A stretch of 64,000 bases of DNA, taken from Ketobacter sp. MCCC 1A13808. Its GTDB lineage: Bacteria; Pseudomonadota; Gammaproteobacteria; Pseudomonadales; Ketobacteraceae. The position numbers were made by a program, and so were the translations under genes. Below, piece by piece: positions 5,353 to 14,496 of the stretch (position 1 is its first letter; every line of letters starts with the position of its first letter). The notes below the pieces were generated by a model. That model saw only the letters and a list, made by a program, of their open reading frames with translations, made no database searches and was not told where the DNA came from. The stretch is from contig NZ_VRKW01000009.1 in assembly GCF_009746715.1 (NCBI RefSeq), positions 1-64,000 of the forward strand, read 5' to 3'.

Positions 5353-8190
5353 TCACTTTTGAATAGGGAAGGCTGTAAACATCTTACCCGTATTTGGATC
5401 GAAACGAACCTTTGCAGAATTAGTATATTCTGCAGAATAAGGGCCTCTATTCTTATGTGATCCAAGATTTTTAAAGTTAACTCCTATATTTCTATCCTTT
5501 ATTACGTTGAAGTCATATACCTCTGGATTAGCCTTTCGTTGTAAAATTGCACTACGTAGAGTTTCGTAATGATCTTTATTGGTCAGAAACTTACTCGCTG
5601 TTTTTGTCTTATTTCCCGGTGCTCCAGTTGTAGGGTTCGGATAATCTTTATGTTGAACTCTTCTATATTGCTTCATCCCTGTAGTTTGCGCACCGTGCTT
5701 CTCTAGTGAATGGACATTTTCGGAACCGTAACGAGACTCTAAACGCTCAATCCTTTTCTGATATTCTGCCTCAGATATTTTTTGGCCTGAACTTTCTGAA
5801 GCCTTCCCCAGAACAACCTCATCCCCAGACTTAACCGCCGCCTCACTAACATCGGCAACCTCATCACCATGCTTCAGAACAGCCTCACCCACATCCACGG
5901 CTTCATCCGCATGTTTTGCCATTTTACCAGCCGTTCGAGCTCCGCGCACGGCCGCTTTTCCTCCGGGAATAATACTGGCGGCCAGGGCGGCTGTGCTGAT
6001 CCAGCGCGGGATTTCTTCTCCGGTGACCGGATCGAATCCTGCGATCAGCTCGACGACGCCTTTTGCGGTGCCGACACCCGGGATTAGGTCCAGCGATAGG
6101 GATAACGCATCGTCCGCCCCGAAGCCTTCACCTTGGGTTGGGGTAATGTCTTTTGGCTTTTCAATGATACTAAACGCCGCCGGTTCAAATTCCACCGGTG
6201 CATTTTTAAAGCGGGCTTCAGCGCCTAGCGAGGGTATTGGGCTTCCGGCATGCCCCGGATCGACCGGCTCTGAAGTTTTCGGCGCCGATGCAGACGCACC
6301 TTTTGCCGAACCGGCCCCACCTCCGCTATTGATCAGCACCATGAGGCCGGTTACAGAGACGCCCGTTTCATCCAGCACGACACTGCTGCCCGCCGCCTTC
6401 AGGGTGAGGGATTGTCCCGCATCCAGCACCACCCCCGCACCGGCTTTAAGGTGGTATTCCACGGCGGCATGTTCACGGTAGTTTTGTCCGATCTTTTGCT
6501 CCATGGATTGGCCGATGCTGCGGGATTGCTGGCCGTCGATCTGGAGGTTGTGGTCTTTGCCGATGGTGCGGTGTTGATTGTTTTCAATGTGATCGTAGGC
6601 GGAGCCTTGCACGATGCGGTGACGCTGGTGGCCGATGCTTTCCCGTTTGTCGTTACGGATGTAGTAGTCCAGGTCTTTTTGCGCGTGGACGTAGATTTGT
6701 TCCTGGTGCTTTTTGTCGTCTATCCGCAGGGTGTTGTGGCCACCGCCGTCCGGGCTGCTGCGGGATTTGAAGGTGGTGCGGGTTTGCTGGGTCGGCAGTT
6801 TGTCCGGCGGGATGGTTTGGCTGTTGTAGAGCGCGCCGGTGACTATGGGGCGGTCCGGGTCGCCGTCTAAGAAGCTGACCAGCACTTCCTGGCCCACTCG
6901 GGGCAGGCTGAAAGCCCCCCATTCGTTGCCGGCCCAGCCCTGGCTGACCCGGATCCAGCCGCTGCTGTTTTCATCGCGCTGGCCTTCCCGGTCCCAGTGA
7001 AACTGGACTTTGATGCGGCCGTGGGCGTCGGTGTAGATGTCTTCGCCCTGGGGGCCGGTAACGAAGGCGGTTTGGATGCCGTCAGCCTGCGGTTTGGGAT
7101 GCTGGATCGGCGGGCGGTAGAGCAGGTCTGAGGGCATCGCCTGAAAGCGTACGTCGAATTCACTGCCGCCACTGCCGGCGCCTTCTTCCAGTACTTGGGG
7201 TTGGCGGCCGTGGATGTGAAGTCGGGTCAGCAGCAGTTCCAGCTTGAAGGGTTTGCCGCCGGCGGCGTTGCCGGGTTTGTCCAGGATAAAGCGGCGTCCC
7301 GCTTGCAGCCGGTGGCAGTCTGATTGGCCACGGGCGACGGTTTGGCTTTGGCCTTGCCGGGCCAGGTGCACGGCAGCGTATTGTTTGCCCTGGGCCGGTT
7401 GCTGAAAGCCGCCGGGGTAGTGATAGTGCTGCAACATGGCGAAGCGGCCAACTTCGGCTTCGCTGTGCAGTTTCAGGTCGGGCTTTTCGAAGTCGTAGTC
7501 GCGGGTGGCGACTGCGCCGCTGTAGAGCTGGTGGCGCAGGTTAAAGTCGTAGACTGAAACTTCGTCCGCCACCATGCCGCTTTTCGGGTGATAGGGTAAT
7601 TCAGCGGGGCCGTCCATCATCCCCAGGCTGTCTTGTTGATCGGTGATCACCATTAAATGCTGATCCAGACGATGCTCGAAGTAGTAGAACAGGCCTTCTT
7701 CTTCCATCAGGCGGCTGATGAAGGCGAAGTCGGTTTCCTGGTATTGGCAGCAGTAGTCTCGTGGAGGATACGGGCGGCGGGTCCGGATCGAGACATCCAC
7801 CTGCAGCCCGGCGTCCTGAATCACCTGCAGCAGGATCTCCGGTACCGAGCGTTCCTGAAAAATGCGCATCCCACTGCGCAGGGTGAGCCACCAGAGTTTG
7901 GGGCGCAGGGTAAGATAATAAGTGGTGTATCGGGTGCCGATTGCACCCAGGGCAGCACGGGCGACCTCGCCATGAATCAGGCGCGGATGCTGCTCATCAT
8001 AGAGCGTCAGCACACCGGCCTGAGCCAGTAGGTTGTTCAGCGGCAGATTATGACGCAGGCAGGCCAGCTCCAACCGGCACTGGAACAGGCCACTGAGGCT
8101 TTCTTCATGATCGAAGCCCACGACCTGAAGCTCTTCCTCCAGTGAAGGAATTTCAAAGTGGAAGCGACTGTTGTTGGCTAGCAACGGCAT
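5353..8190 (-). CDS. vgrG: Type VI secretion VgrG spike with C-terminal toxin domain
   Basis: The 945-residue protein is an evolved VgrG. Residues 1 to about 340 form the phage gpD-like base (FHFEIPSLEEELQVVGFDHE). The OB-fold follows with DAHGRIKVQFHWDREG, GWAGNEWGAFSLPRVGQE and FLDGDPDRPIVTGALYN. Next come the beta-helix and DUF2345-like region (LKAGAGVVLDAGQSLTLKAA). A pre-toxin segment DLIPGVGTAKGVVELIAGFD leads to a distinct tip from about residue 798. The tip has EKHGAQTT (His832), SKFLTNKDHYETL and a final VRFDPNTGKMFTAFP. This resembles the layout of RNase-type (BECR-like) polymorphic toxins, but the activity is inferred. No core type VI genes are nearby, so it is an orphan spike. Base composition falls sharply from about 5900 leftward, suggesting tip exchange. 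Confidence 0.88.
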   Translation of the reverse strand: MPLLANNSRFHFEIPSLEEELQVVGFDHEESLSGLFQCRLELACLRHNLPLNNLLAQAGVLTLYDEQHPRLIHGEVARAALGAIGTRYTTYYLTLRPKLWWLTLRSGMRIFQERSVPEILLQVIQDAGLQVDVSIRTRRPYPPRDYCCQYQETDFAFISRLMEEEGLFYYFEHRLDQHLMVITDQQDSLGMMDGPAELPYHPKSGMVADEVSVYDFNLRHQLYSGAVATRDYDFEKPDLKLHSEAEVGRFAMLQHYHYPGGFQQPAQGKQYAAVHLARQGQSQTVARGQSDCHRLQAGRRFILDKPGNAAGGKPFKLELLLTRLHIHGRQPQVLEEGAGSGGSEFDVRFQAMPSDLLYRPPIQHPKPQADGIQTAFVTGPQGEDIYTDAHGRIKVQFHWDREGQRDENSSGWIRVSQGWAGNEWGAFSLPRVGQEVLVSFLDGDPDRPIVTGALYNSQTIPPDKLPTQQTRTTFKSRSSPDGGGHNTLRIDDKKHQEQIYVHAQKDLDYYIRNDKRESIGHQRHRIVQGSAYDHIENNQHRTIGKDHNLQIDGQQSRSIGQSMEQKIGQNYREHAAVEYHLKAGAGVVLDAGQSLTLKAAGSSVVLDETGVSVTGLMVLINSGGGAGSAKGASASAPKTSEPVDPGHAGSPIPSLGAEARFKNAPVEFEPAAFSIIEKPKDITPTQGEGFGADDALSLSLDLIPGVGTAKGVVELIAGFDPVTGEEIPRWISTAALAASIIPGGKAAVRGARTAGKMAKHADEAVDVGEAVLKHGDEVADVSEAAVKSGDEVVLGKASESSGQKISEAEYQKRIERLESRYGSENVHSLEKHGAQTTGMKQYRRVQHKDYPNPTTGAPGNKTKTASKFLTNKDHYETLRSAILQRKANPEVYDFNVIKDRNIGVNFKNLGSHKNRGPYSAEYTNSAKVRFDPNTGKMFTAFPIQK

Positions 8191-8324
8191 GCGGGGTGCG
8201 GTCCTTATCGGTCAGGGAGTGACGCCTGCTAGATAGACCGGGGGGAGACAAAAGTTTGGCGAAGTAAAACAGAGAAGAGTTTAATTAAAGTGGCGCACTA
8301 ACACTGAACCCATGACCAGTTGTA

Positions 8325-10133
8325 TCACGAACCCGGATACTCAAAATCCCGGATCACCTGCAGAAACGCTTCACCAAAACGTTCCAGCTTGGAATCACCG
8401 ACACCGGACAGCTTGAGAAAGCTGCGCTCCGTCATCGGCCGTACCACCAGCATTTCCCGCAATGTCTTGTCATGGAACACCACATAAGGCGGCACACCAT
8501 GCTCATCCGCAAGCTGCTTGCGGCAGGCCCGTAGCGCATTCCACAAGGGTTGATCCCGCTCGTCGATTTCCACTGTGCCGGGGCGGCGGCTTGCGGTATT
8601 GATTTGCGCCGGCAGCTTACGTAGCTGGATCGACTCTTCCTGACGCAACAAAGGCCTGCAACGATCCGTCAGTAACAGCGCACCATACCCTTCCGCATCC
8701 ACCTGCAGATAGCCCCGCGCCACCAACTGCCGCACCACACCGCGCCATTCGTTGGCACTGAGATCCATACCGATGCCGTAGGTGCTGATTTCATTATGCT
8801 TGAACTGCATGACTTTCTCGTTAGAGCTACCGCGCAGTACATCCACCACATGATTGGCCCCGAAACGCTGGCCGGTGCGATAAACGCAGGACAGCAATTT
8901 GCGCGCAGCTTCCGAGCCATCCCAGGTCGACGGGGGTTGCAGGCAGGTGTCGCAATTGCCGCAGGGTGCCGCTTCGCTTTCACCAAAATAATGCAGCAGC
9001 GTCTGACGCCGGCAACTGGTAATTTCACACAGTCCCAGCATCGCTTCCAGGCGCTGCCGTTCTGCCCGCTTGAACTGCTCATCCCCTTCAGAACTGGCCG
9101 CCATTTGCCCCAGCTTCACCACATCTTCCAGGCCATACAGTAGCAATGCGGTTGCCGGGTCACCGTCGCGCCCTGCCCGCCCGGTTTCCTGATAATAGGC
9201 TTCCACACTTTTTGGCAAATCCAGGTGCGCCACAAAGCGAACATCCGGCTTATCAATGCCCATGCCAAACGCGATGGTGGCGACCATGATAATGCCGTCT
9301 TCACGCAAAAATCGCTGCTGGTTGCGCTGGCGCATTTCGGCGGGCAATCCGGCGTGATAGGCCAGTGCTTTAAACCCTTGCAGGGTCAGCCATTCGGCGG
9401 TGGCTTCCACTTTCTTGCGGGACAGGCAGTACACCACTCCGGCGTTTCCGGACTGCTCGTCTTTAAGAAATTTCAGTAGCTGTTGTTTGGGTTTGTCTTT
9501 CAGTTGAATGCGATATTGGATATTGGGACGGTCGAAGCCGCTGATAAAATGCGGAGCGTCAGTCAATTCCAGGCGCCGGGCAATTTCCTTGCGGGTACGT
9601 TCATCGGCCGTGGCCGTTAGTGCCACCCGGGGTACATGAGGAAAGCGCTCATGCAACAGGCTTAATTGCAGATAATCGGAACGGAAATCATGTCCCCACT
9701 GGGACACGCAATGGGCTTCATCAATGGCAAAAAGGGAAATTCTGGCCCGACTGAGCATTTCCAGGCAGCGGTTCTGGATCAGGCGTTCCGGAGCCACATA
9801 GAGCAATTCCAGATCGCCGCTCATCAAATCCGTTTCCACCCGATAAGCCTGCTCAGCAGTAAGGGAGGAATTGAGAAATCCGGCTTTGACTCCGGCGGCT
9901 TTCAGGGCATCCACCTGATCCTGCATCAAGGCAATCAATGGCGAAATTACGACTCCGCAACCCGGTCGTGCCATGGCCGGAATCTGATAACAGAGGGATT
10001 TACCACCGCCGGTAGGCATGATCACCAGAGCATCACCGCCCTCCACCAGGGTATTGATGATGTCTTCCTGCTGGCCACGAAACGCATCGTAGCCAAAGGT
10101 GTGCTGCAATATAGATTGGGGGCTTTCATTCAT
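8325..10133 (-). CDS. recQ: ATP-dependent DNA helicase RecQ
   Basis: This 602-residue protein is a standard-length RecQ, a 3'-5' helicase acting in recombination and replication-fork repair. The motif [13 protein letters not shown] is followed by Walker A in [15 protein letters not shown], the DEAH box in [17 protein letters not shown], and motif VI in [12 protein letters not shown]. The zinc-binding cysteines lie in [11 protein letters not shown] and CGNCDTC. A winged-helix RQC domain follows, and the C-terminal HRDC domain ends with [16 protein letters not shown]. All catalytic motifs appear intact. The gene is 15 bases after an MBL-fold gene on the same strand and may share its transcript, with no obvious functional link. 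Confidence 0.97.
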   Translation of the reverse strand: MNESPQSILQHTFGYDAFRGQQEDIINTLVEGGDALVIMPTGGGKSLCYQIPAMARPGCGVVISPLIALMQDQVDALKAAGVKAGFLNSSLTAEQAYRVETDLMSGDLELLYVAPERLIQNRCLEMLSRARISLFAIDEAHCVSQWGHDFRSDYLQLSLLHERFPHVPRVALTATADERTRKEIARRLELTDAPHFISGFDRPNIQYRIQLKDKPKQQLLKFLKDEQSGNAGVVYCLSRKKVEATAEWLTLQGFKALAYHAGLPAEMRQRNQQRFLREDGIIMVATIAFGMGIDKPDVRFVAHLDLPKSVEAYYQETGRAGRDGDPATALLLYGLEDVVKLGQMAASSEGDEQFKRAERQRLEAMLGLCEITSCRRQTLLHYFGESEAAPCGNCDTCLQPPSTWDGSEAARKLLSCVYRTGQRFGANHVVDVLRGSSNEKVMQFKHNEISTYGIGMDLSANEWRGVVRQLVARGYLQVDAEGYGALLLTDRCRPLLRQEESIQLRKLPAQINTASRRPGTVEIDERDQPLWNALRACRKQLADEHGVPPYVVFHDKTLREMLVVRPMTERSFLKLSGVGDSKLERFGEAFLQVIRDFEYPGS

Positions 10134-10148
10134 GGTGCGGAAGTATAC

Positions 10149-11243
10149 CTAAATCCGATGCACAAATCCGTGCATGCAGCGGGGTTCTGCCAGCGGCATT
10201 TTAAAGGCGACCGAGGCCTGATTACGCAGCTGATCCATTATCCCCAGCGGGCCAGGCAAGCTTGAAAGATTTGCACCCCAGCCCCGGTACATAGAATAAG
10301 CATTGGTCACCAGACGCTCCGGGCAGTTCCAGCCTGCAAACTCAGATTCCTGAAATGCCCTGCTGAACAATACTTCCTGAGCGGCTTCCGTAGGGTTCAT
10401 ATCGCGCTGATAACACCGGTGCAACTGTTCATGGGCAAAATGCCAGTAATTAATAACCGCTTGTACCTGCTGATCGCCGGCTATCGGCCCGTGACCAGGC
10501 ACGATGGTTTTGGCGTTCAGGCTGCGCAGGGTTTCCAGAGCTTTCACCAGGTTATCTACCGGTCCACTCCACATCACCGGTGTACCGCCGATAAATAAAA
10601 TATCGCCGGCGTATACCAACTCCTCACCCGGAACATACACCAGGGCATCACCATCGGTATGCCCCGGCCCGACCTCCATCACCACAATCTCAACACCGTT
10701 CACGGTAAATTCATGCTTACCGGAAAAACCTTTATTGGCACCGGTGATACTGACATCTGAAAAATCATAGGGCGAAAACATGGTTCGCATATAGTGACCA
10801 AAGCTATCCAGTTTCATAAACGGGATATGACGCAGAACCCGGCCACCGGATTTGAGCGCAGTCATGGAAGCGGGTTTAAGATGATGCATCTGTTCAATGC
10901 AGGCGTGAGTGGCGATGATTTCTTTATCTTTAAAAAGCTGATTGCCCCAGCAGTGGTCACCATCGGAATGCGTGTTAATTACGAATTCCACAGGCGATTT
11001 GCGCAATACCGGCTCAGCGGTTTCTAATAGCTCGCGGGTGAATTTCAGATCCCAGCAGGTATCAATCAGAATGCTTTTACCACCGCAGTCGATTAACCCG
11101 ATATTGGTTTCGCCCCAGGTACCGTTAGGCACCATCCAGGCGTAACTGCTAATGCCGACGCGATATAAGCCTTCTTTATAGGCCGGAACTTCTCCGAACC
11201 GGGTGATATTACGGTGCGGACCTGCAAGCCATTGTGCTTTCAT
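10149..11243 (-). CDS. MBL-fold metallohydrolase
   Basis: The 364-residue protein has the metallo-beta-lactamase fold. The metal motif reads NTHSDGDHCWGNQ, so the usual HxHxDH is HSDGDH with aspartate in the second histidine position. Further motifs are VGPGHTDGDALVYVPGEELV and YAGDILFIGG, then TIVPGHGPIAG. No signal peptide is evident, so it is probably cytosolic. The last 100 residues contain AWNCPERL-like and MYRGWGANLS elements that I cannot place. The family is broad (hydrolases, lactonases, sulfatase-like enzymes), and the substrate cannot be told from the sequence. The ATG at 11243 is the natural start. Confidence 0.8.
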   Translation of the reverse strand: MKAQWLAGPHRNITRFGEVPAYKEGLYRVGISSYAWMVPNGTWGETNIGLIDCGGKSILIDTCWDLKFTRELLETAEPVLRKSPVEFVINTHSDGDHCWGNQLFKDKEIIATHACIEQMHHLKPASMTALKSGGRVLRHIPFMKLDSFGHYMRTMFSPYDFSDVSITGANKGFSGKHEFTVNGVEIVVMEVGPGHTDGDALVYVPGEELVYAGDILFIGGTPVMWSGPVDNLVKALETLRSLNAKTIVPGHGPIAGDQQVQAVINYWHFAHEQLHRCYQRDMNPTEAAQEVLFSRAFQESEFAGWNCPERLVTNAYSMYRGWGANLSSLPGPLGIMDQLRNQASVAFKMPLAEPRCMHGFVHRI

Positions 11244-11315
11244 ATTACTGCCTTTGATCTGGAGTTCAGTAGAATAATACCGCTACAGCCAGATTAAGGT
11301 CTAAACAATTTAAGT

Positions 11316-11855
11316 TCACGTACTGCGGGCGTTTGCTCCTGCCTTAGGCCCGGCGTTATCCACCACCACAACCGGCCCCAAAGTCTGAAGCATCAGCTTT
11401 GCACCCAAACGGTCCTGCGTATCCAGCTCAACCACTTTATTGAGCATTCGCACAGCCTCACTGATCTGATTAATTTGCAAATGCAAATAGGCACACGCTT
11501 TCAACGCCAACAAATAAAATCGCACCAGTGAAAATGAACTCATTACCCCGTTAGCCAGATCATTAAAGGTGATTTCAGACCAGTGATCGGGAAAGCTGAT
11601 CAGCGGGGCAACTTCCGTCATCGCTTTGGACGCAATATGAATCGCATCCAGATAACGACGTTGATCATAATAAAAACGATATAAAGCAACCAGCACCGTG
11701 AGACTGGTCGGTGCCATTTCATAGGCTTTTAATAAACAACTTTCTGCGCTCGCCGGAGAAAACTGTTCTATCGCCGATCGCATTAACTCTTCTACACCCA
11801 TAGGCACAACTTCATTAAAATACAGTTGCTGAGCCTCATCATCCTGCAAATCCAT
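11316..11855 (-). CDS. TPR-like hypothetical protein
   Basis: The protein has 179 residues when started at ATG 11855, which has GAGGTG eight bases upstream. The upstream GTG at 11894 in the same frame has no ribosome site. The sequence is a series of amphipathic helices with tetratricopeptide-like spacing (SCLLKAYEMAPTSLTVLVAL, RFYYDQRRYLDAIHIASKAM, ISEAVRMLNKVVELDTQDR). It is cytosolic with no signal peptide. TPR folds bind partner proteins, but no partner is evident. The gene is divergent from the ECF sigma gene, across a 350-base gap. Confidence 0.6.
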   Translation of the reverse strand: MDLQDDEAQQLYFNEVVPMGVEELMRSAIEQFSPASAESCLLKAYEMAPTSLTVLVALYRFYYDQRRYLDAIHIASKAMTEVAPLISFPDHWSEITFNDLANGVMSSFSLVRFYLLALKACAYLHLQINQISEAVRMLNKVVELDTQDRLGAKLMLQTLGPVVVVDNAGPKAGANARST

Positions 11856-12205
11856 CGCTACGACACCTCGTAAAGGCGGGTTACTTACAATCACTTGTAT
11901 TACCGGTTAACCGGAAGCCAACACAAAGCCATTGCACTGATTCCCTTGTATAGACATTCCTGATGCAAGAATATGCAAAGTTTGAACCATTTTATTTTTT
12001 GTAATTTAAGTTCCGGGCATGTTGCTGTTATTGGAATAATTCTGTGTACTTATATCGCTTCACCGGAAGCATGCGTTGTGATGCATCACCCAAAACCTGA
12101 ACAGCCCACTACGGTGCAGATTATCAGGACCACTTGCCTGAATAAGAATAACCCTATGTGGTGATTACAACTCGTTTAGTCGTTGCGCGGAATTTAATAC
12201 AAGTT
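11856..12205. other. Divergent intergenic region before the ECF sigma gene
   Basis: These 350 bases separate a leftward TPR gene from the rightward sigma factor, so they should hold both promoters. A plus-strand open frame at 11973-12164 has one hydrophobic stretch (HVAVIGIILCTYIASP). It has no convincing ribosome site and I do not accept it as a gene. No strong promoter match or hairpin stands out. Confidence 0.4.
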
Positions 12206-13495
12206 ATGGACACACCTGACAAAAAAACGCCAGCTCACCCCAAAGACCTTCAAAACGAGATCGGGCAGATTTATCAACAGGAATCACGCCGCGTACTCGC
12301 TACACTAATTCGCTTGCTGGGTGATTTTGACTTGGCAGAAGAAGCTTTGCATGAAGCCTTTTCCGCCGCGCTCAAGCAATGGGCCAAAGAAGGAATGCCT
12401 GAAAATCCGCGGGCCTGGCTGGTATCCACCGGACGATTTAAAGCCATCGACCAAATCCGCAAAAAGGCCCGTTTTAACGATCATCTCTCTGAGCTTAGTT
12501 ATGCTGCCATTGCAGAAGCAGAGGCAAATACCGCATCGGATCTGGACGAGCTGACCATTGCGGACGACCAGCTCCGCTTGATATTTACCTGCTGCCACCC
12601 CAGCCTCTCTGTAGAGGCGCAGTTAGCCCTGACACTGCGGGAAGTTTGCGGCCTGACTACCGAACAGATTGCACGGGCATTTCTGACCACCGCGCCAACG
12701 CTGGCGCAACGCATCGTACGTGCCAAATCCAAAATCCGTGACGCCAAAATTCCTTATGAGATACCTGAACAAAAACAACTACCTGAACGCCTGAATACGG
12801 TTCTGGACGTTATCTACCTGTTATTCAATGAAGGTTACTCGGCTACCGATGGCGAGCATATGGTGCAATCGGAACTGACCCGCGAGGCCATACACTTGTG
12901 TCGTCAATTGCACGAGCTGTTACCCCAACCCGAGGTGAAGGGATTGCTGGCATTGATGCTGCTACAGGATTCCAGGCGAAATGCCCGCACCAATGCAGAA
13001 GGCGACATTGTATTGCTACAGAATCAGGATCGTACCCTCTGGGATCAGGAACAGATTAATGAAGGGCTGCCGCTGGTCACCCAGGCACTTGAAAGCCGGC
13101 GTTTCGGGCCATTTTCGCTACAGGCTGCAATCGCTGCAGTCCACGCCGAAGCAAATCGGTCTGATCTGACTGACTGGAACCAGATAGTCGGCTTGTACGA
13201 TGTTCTGGCGCGAATCCAGCCGTCACCTGTAGTATCACTGAATCAGGCTGTGGCGGTCTCGATGGCGCAAGGGCCGGCAGCAGGACTGGAACGGGTTGAA
13301 TCCCTTCTGCGCGATAAATCAATGCAGGAGTACCACCTTGCCCACGCAGCGAAAGCCGATTGCCTGAGACGACTGGAAAACTATTCTGCCGCCATCGAAT
13401 CCTATCAGCAGGCTCTCAAACTCGCCAAACAGGCACCGGAGCGGCGTTTTTTACAAACACGTTTGCAGGACTGCGAAAATCTTTTACGAAAATAA
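12206..13495 (+). CDS. ECF42-type RNA polymerase sigma factor with C-terminal TPR extension
   Basis: The protein has 429 residues from ATG 12206; a GTG at 12158 is the alternative start. Region sigma-2 includes LLGDFDLAEEALHEAFSAAL and AWLVSTGRFKAIDQIRKKAR. Sigma-4 includes LTLREVCGLTTEQIARAFL and APTLAQRIVRAKSKIRDAK. A 200-residue C-terminal extension of TPR-like helices follows (VQSELTREAIHLCRQLHELL and later LENYSAAIESYQQALKLAK). This fusion is the hallmark of group ECF42, which has no anti-sigma factor. The gene downstream encodes a DGPF protein, the regular genomic partner of this group. The extension probably senses the inducing signal itself; that role is known for the group only in outline. 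Confidence 0.9.
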   Translation: MDTPDKKTPAHPKDLQNEIGQIYQQESRRVLATLIRLLGDFDLAEEALHEAFSAALKQWAKEGMPENPRAWLVSTGRFKAIDQIRKKARFNDHLSELSYAAIAEAEANTASDLDELTIADDQLRLIFTCCHPSLSVEAQLALTLREVCGLTTEQIARAFLTTAPTLAQRIVRAKSKIRDAKIPYEIPEQKQLPERLNTVLDVIYLLFNEGYSATDGEHMVQSELTREAIHLCRQLHELLPQPEVKGLLALMLLQDSRRNARTNAEGDIVLLQNQDRTLWDQEQINEGLPLVTQALESRRFGPFSLQAAIAAVHAEANRSDLTDWNQIVGLYDVLARIQPSPVVSLNQAVAVSMAQGPAAGLERVESLLRDKSMQEYHLAHAAKADCLRRLENYSAAIESYQQALKLAKQAPERRFLQTRLQDCENLLRK

Positions 13496-13566
13496 TATTT
13501 AAGGTTTGTCGATTTTCCGCAGCCCCGAGCGACAAATGTAAAACAACCTTCAGAGAGAAACGCACC

Positions 13567-13932
13567 GTGAAATACTTAGCTTTGGTTTACTACAATGAAA
13601 GCAAAATGAGTGAAATGAGCCAACCGGAGTGGGATGCCCTGAACCGTGAATGCATGGCCTGTGTAGAAGGCCTGCAAAATAGCGGGCATTATGTTGCCGG
13701 CAACCCGCTATTCCCCACCCATACTGCAACCACAGTACGGGTGCGCGACAACAAAGTCAGCACTATGGACGGCCCTTTTGCAGAAACCAAAGAACAGCTG
13801 GCAGGCTATTATTTATTAGACGCAAGAGATCTTAACGAGGCAATTCAGTTAGCGGGAAAAATCCCTCCGGCACGGTATGGCAGCATTGAAATACGCCCCG
13901 TGAGAGAGCTGCGGGAAAACGATAATGACTGA
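13567..13932 (+). CDS. DGPF-domain (YCII-related) protein, partner of the ECF42 sigma factor
   Basis: A GTG start at 13567 gives 121 residues and is preceded by AGAGAGAAA. It opens with MKYLALVYYNESKMSEMS and contains the name-giving motif in MDGPFAETKEQLAGYYLLDA. The fold is a small ferredoxin-like YCII-related domain. Its biochemical role is not established. Proteins of this type are the usual target genes of ECF42 sigma factors. The gene follows the sigma gene after 71 bases in the same direction. It may be transcribed by that sigma factor from its own promoter in the gap. Confidence 0.88.
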   Translation: MKYLALVYYNESKMSEMSQPEWDALNRECMACVEGLQNSGHYVAGNPLFPTHTATTVRVRDNKVSTMDGPFAETKEQLAGYYLLDARDLNEAIQLAGKIPPARYGSIEIRPVRELRENDND

Positions 13933-13959
13933 AGATTGCTACACACTCTAATCCGGCGT

Positions 13960-14400
13960 TTAATTCGGTAATACGGCTTTTTCAAACCAATACTTGGTGA
14001 TGGTTTTCATAGTTTCTACTAATTCATCGAACAATGCAGGTTTGGTAAAAAAAGTATTTCCGCCAGAACGATAGGCGAAGCTAACATCGTCCTGATTACT
14101 GGATGTAGTAAAAATAACCACAGGGATGTGACAAAACTGGTCGGAATTTTTTATTTCCCTAAGCACTTCCCGACCATCCATTTTCGGCATATTCAGATCC
14201 AGAATAATTAACGCCGGATTGAAGTCATGGGATTGCAGCAATTCCAACAACTCCATTCCATCGGCTGCAAAAACGATATCGCTTTCAGATACACCGCTCT
14301 CCTGCAGTGCTTCGCGAATTAAAAGTTGATCATCCAGATCATCTTCAGCAATAAAAAGCTTCGTAGCGGAATTCGCCACGGCTGAGGAATTCTGATTCAT
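13960..14400 (-). CDS. Single-domain CheY-like response regulator (Rcp1 type)
   Basis: The 146-residue protein is one receiver domain with no output domain. The acidic pocket is IAEDDLDDQ, the phosphoacceptor aspartate lies in LIILDLNMPKMDGREVL, the conserved Ser/Thr in VVIFTTSS, and the lysine in FFTKPALFDEL. The DDLDDQ pocket and the length are typical of Rcp1-like regulators that pair with phytochrome-like or hybrid histidine kinases. No kinase gene is adjacent, so the partner is elsewhere, possibly the kinase at 37779-39944, which has its own similar regulator. It converges on the DGPF gene. Confidence 0.9.
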   Translation of the reverse strand: MNQNSSAVANSATKLFIAEDDLDDQLLIREALQESGVSESDIVFAADGMELLELLQSHDFNPALIILDLNMPKMDGREVLREIKNSDQFCHIPVVIFTTSSNQDDVSFAYRSGGNTFFTKPALFDELVETMKTITKYWFEKAVLPN

Positions 14401-14496
14401 GGTGCCAGTGTCTTGCCAGAGTGGAATTTAGGCCAAAATGCTAATACAAAATAGCAAAGTTTGCCACCACTAAGCCTTCAGGATACCAACTACTTC

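Noticed and set aside
6399-8031. Long alternative frames on both strands across vgrG
   Set aside because: They are shadows produced by the high GC content of the VgrG trunk; the 945-codon frame has clear domain motifs.
11973-12164. Plus-strand frame with one hydrophobic stretch before the ECF sigma gene
   Set aside because: No convincing ribosome site and low-complexity ends; kept only as a remark on the intergenic region.
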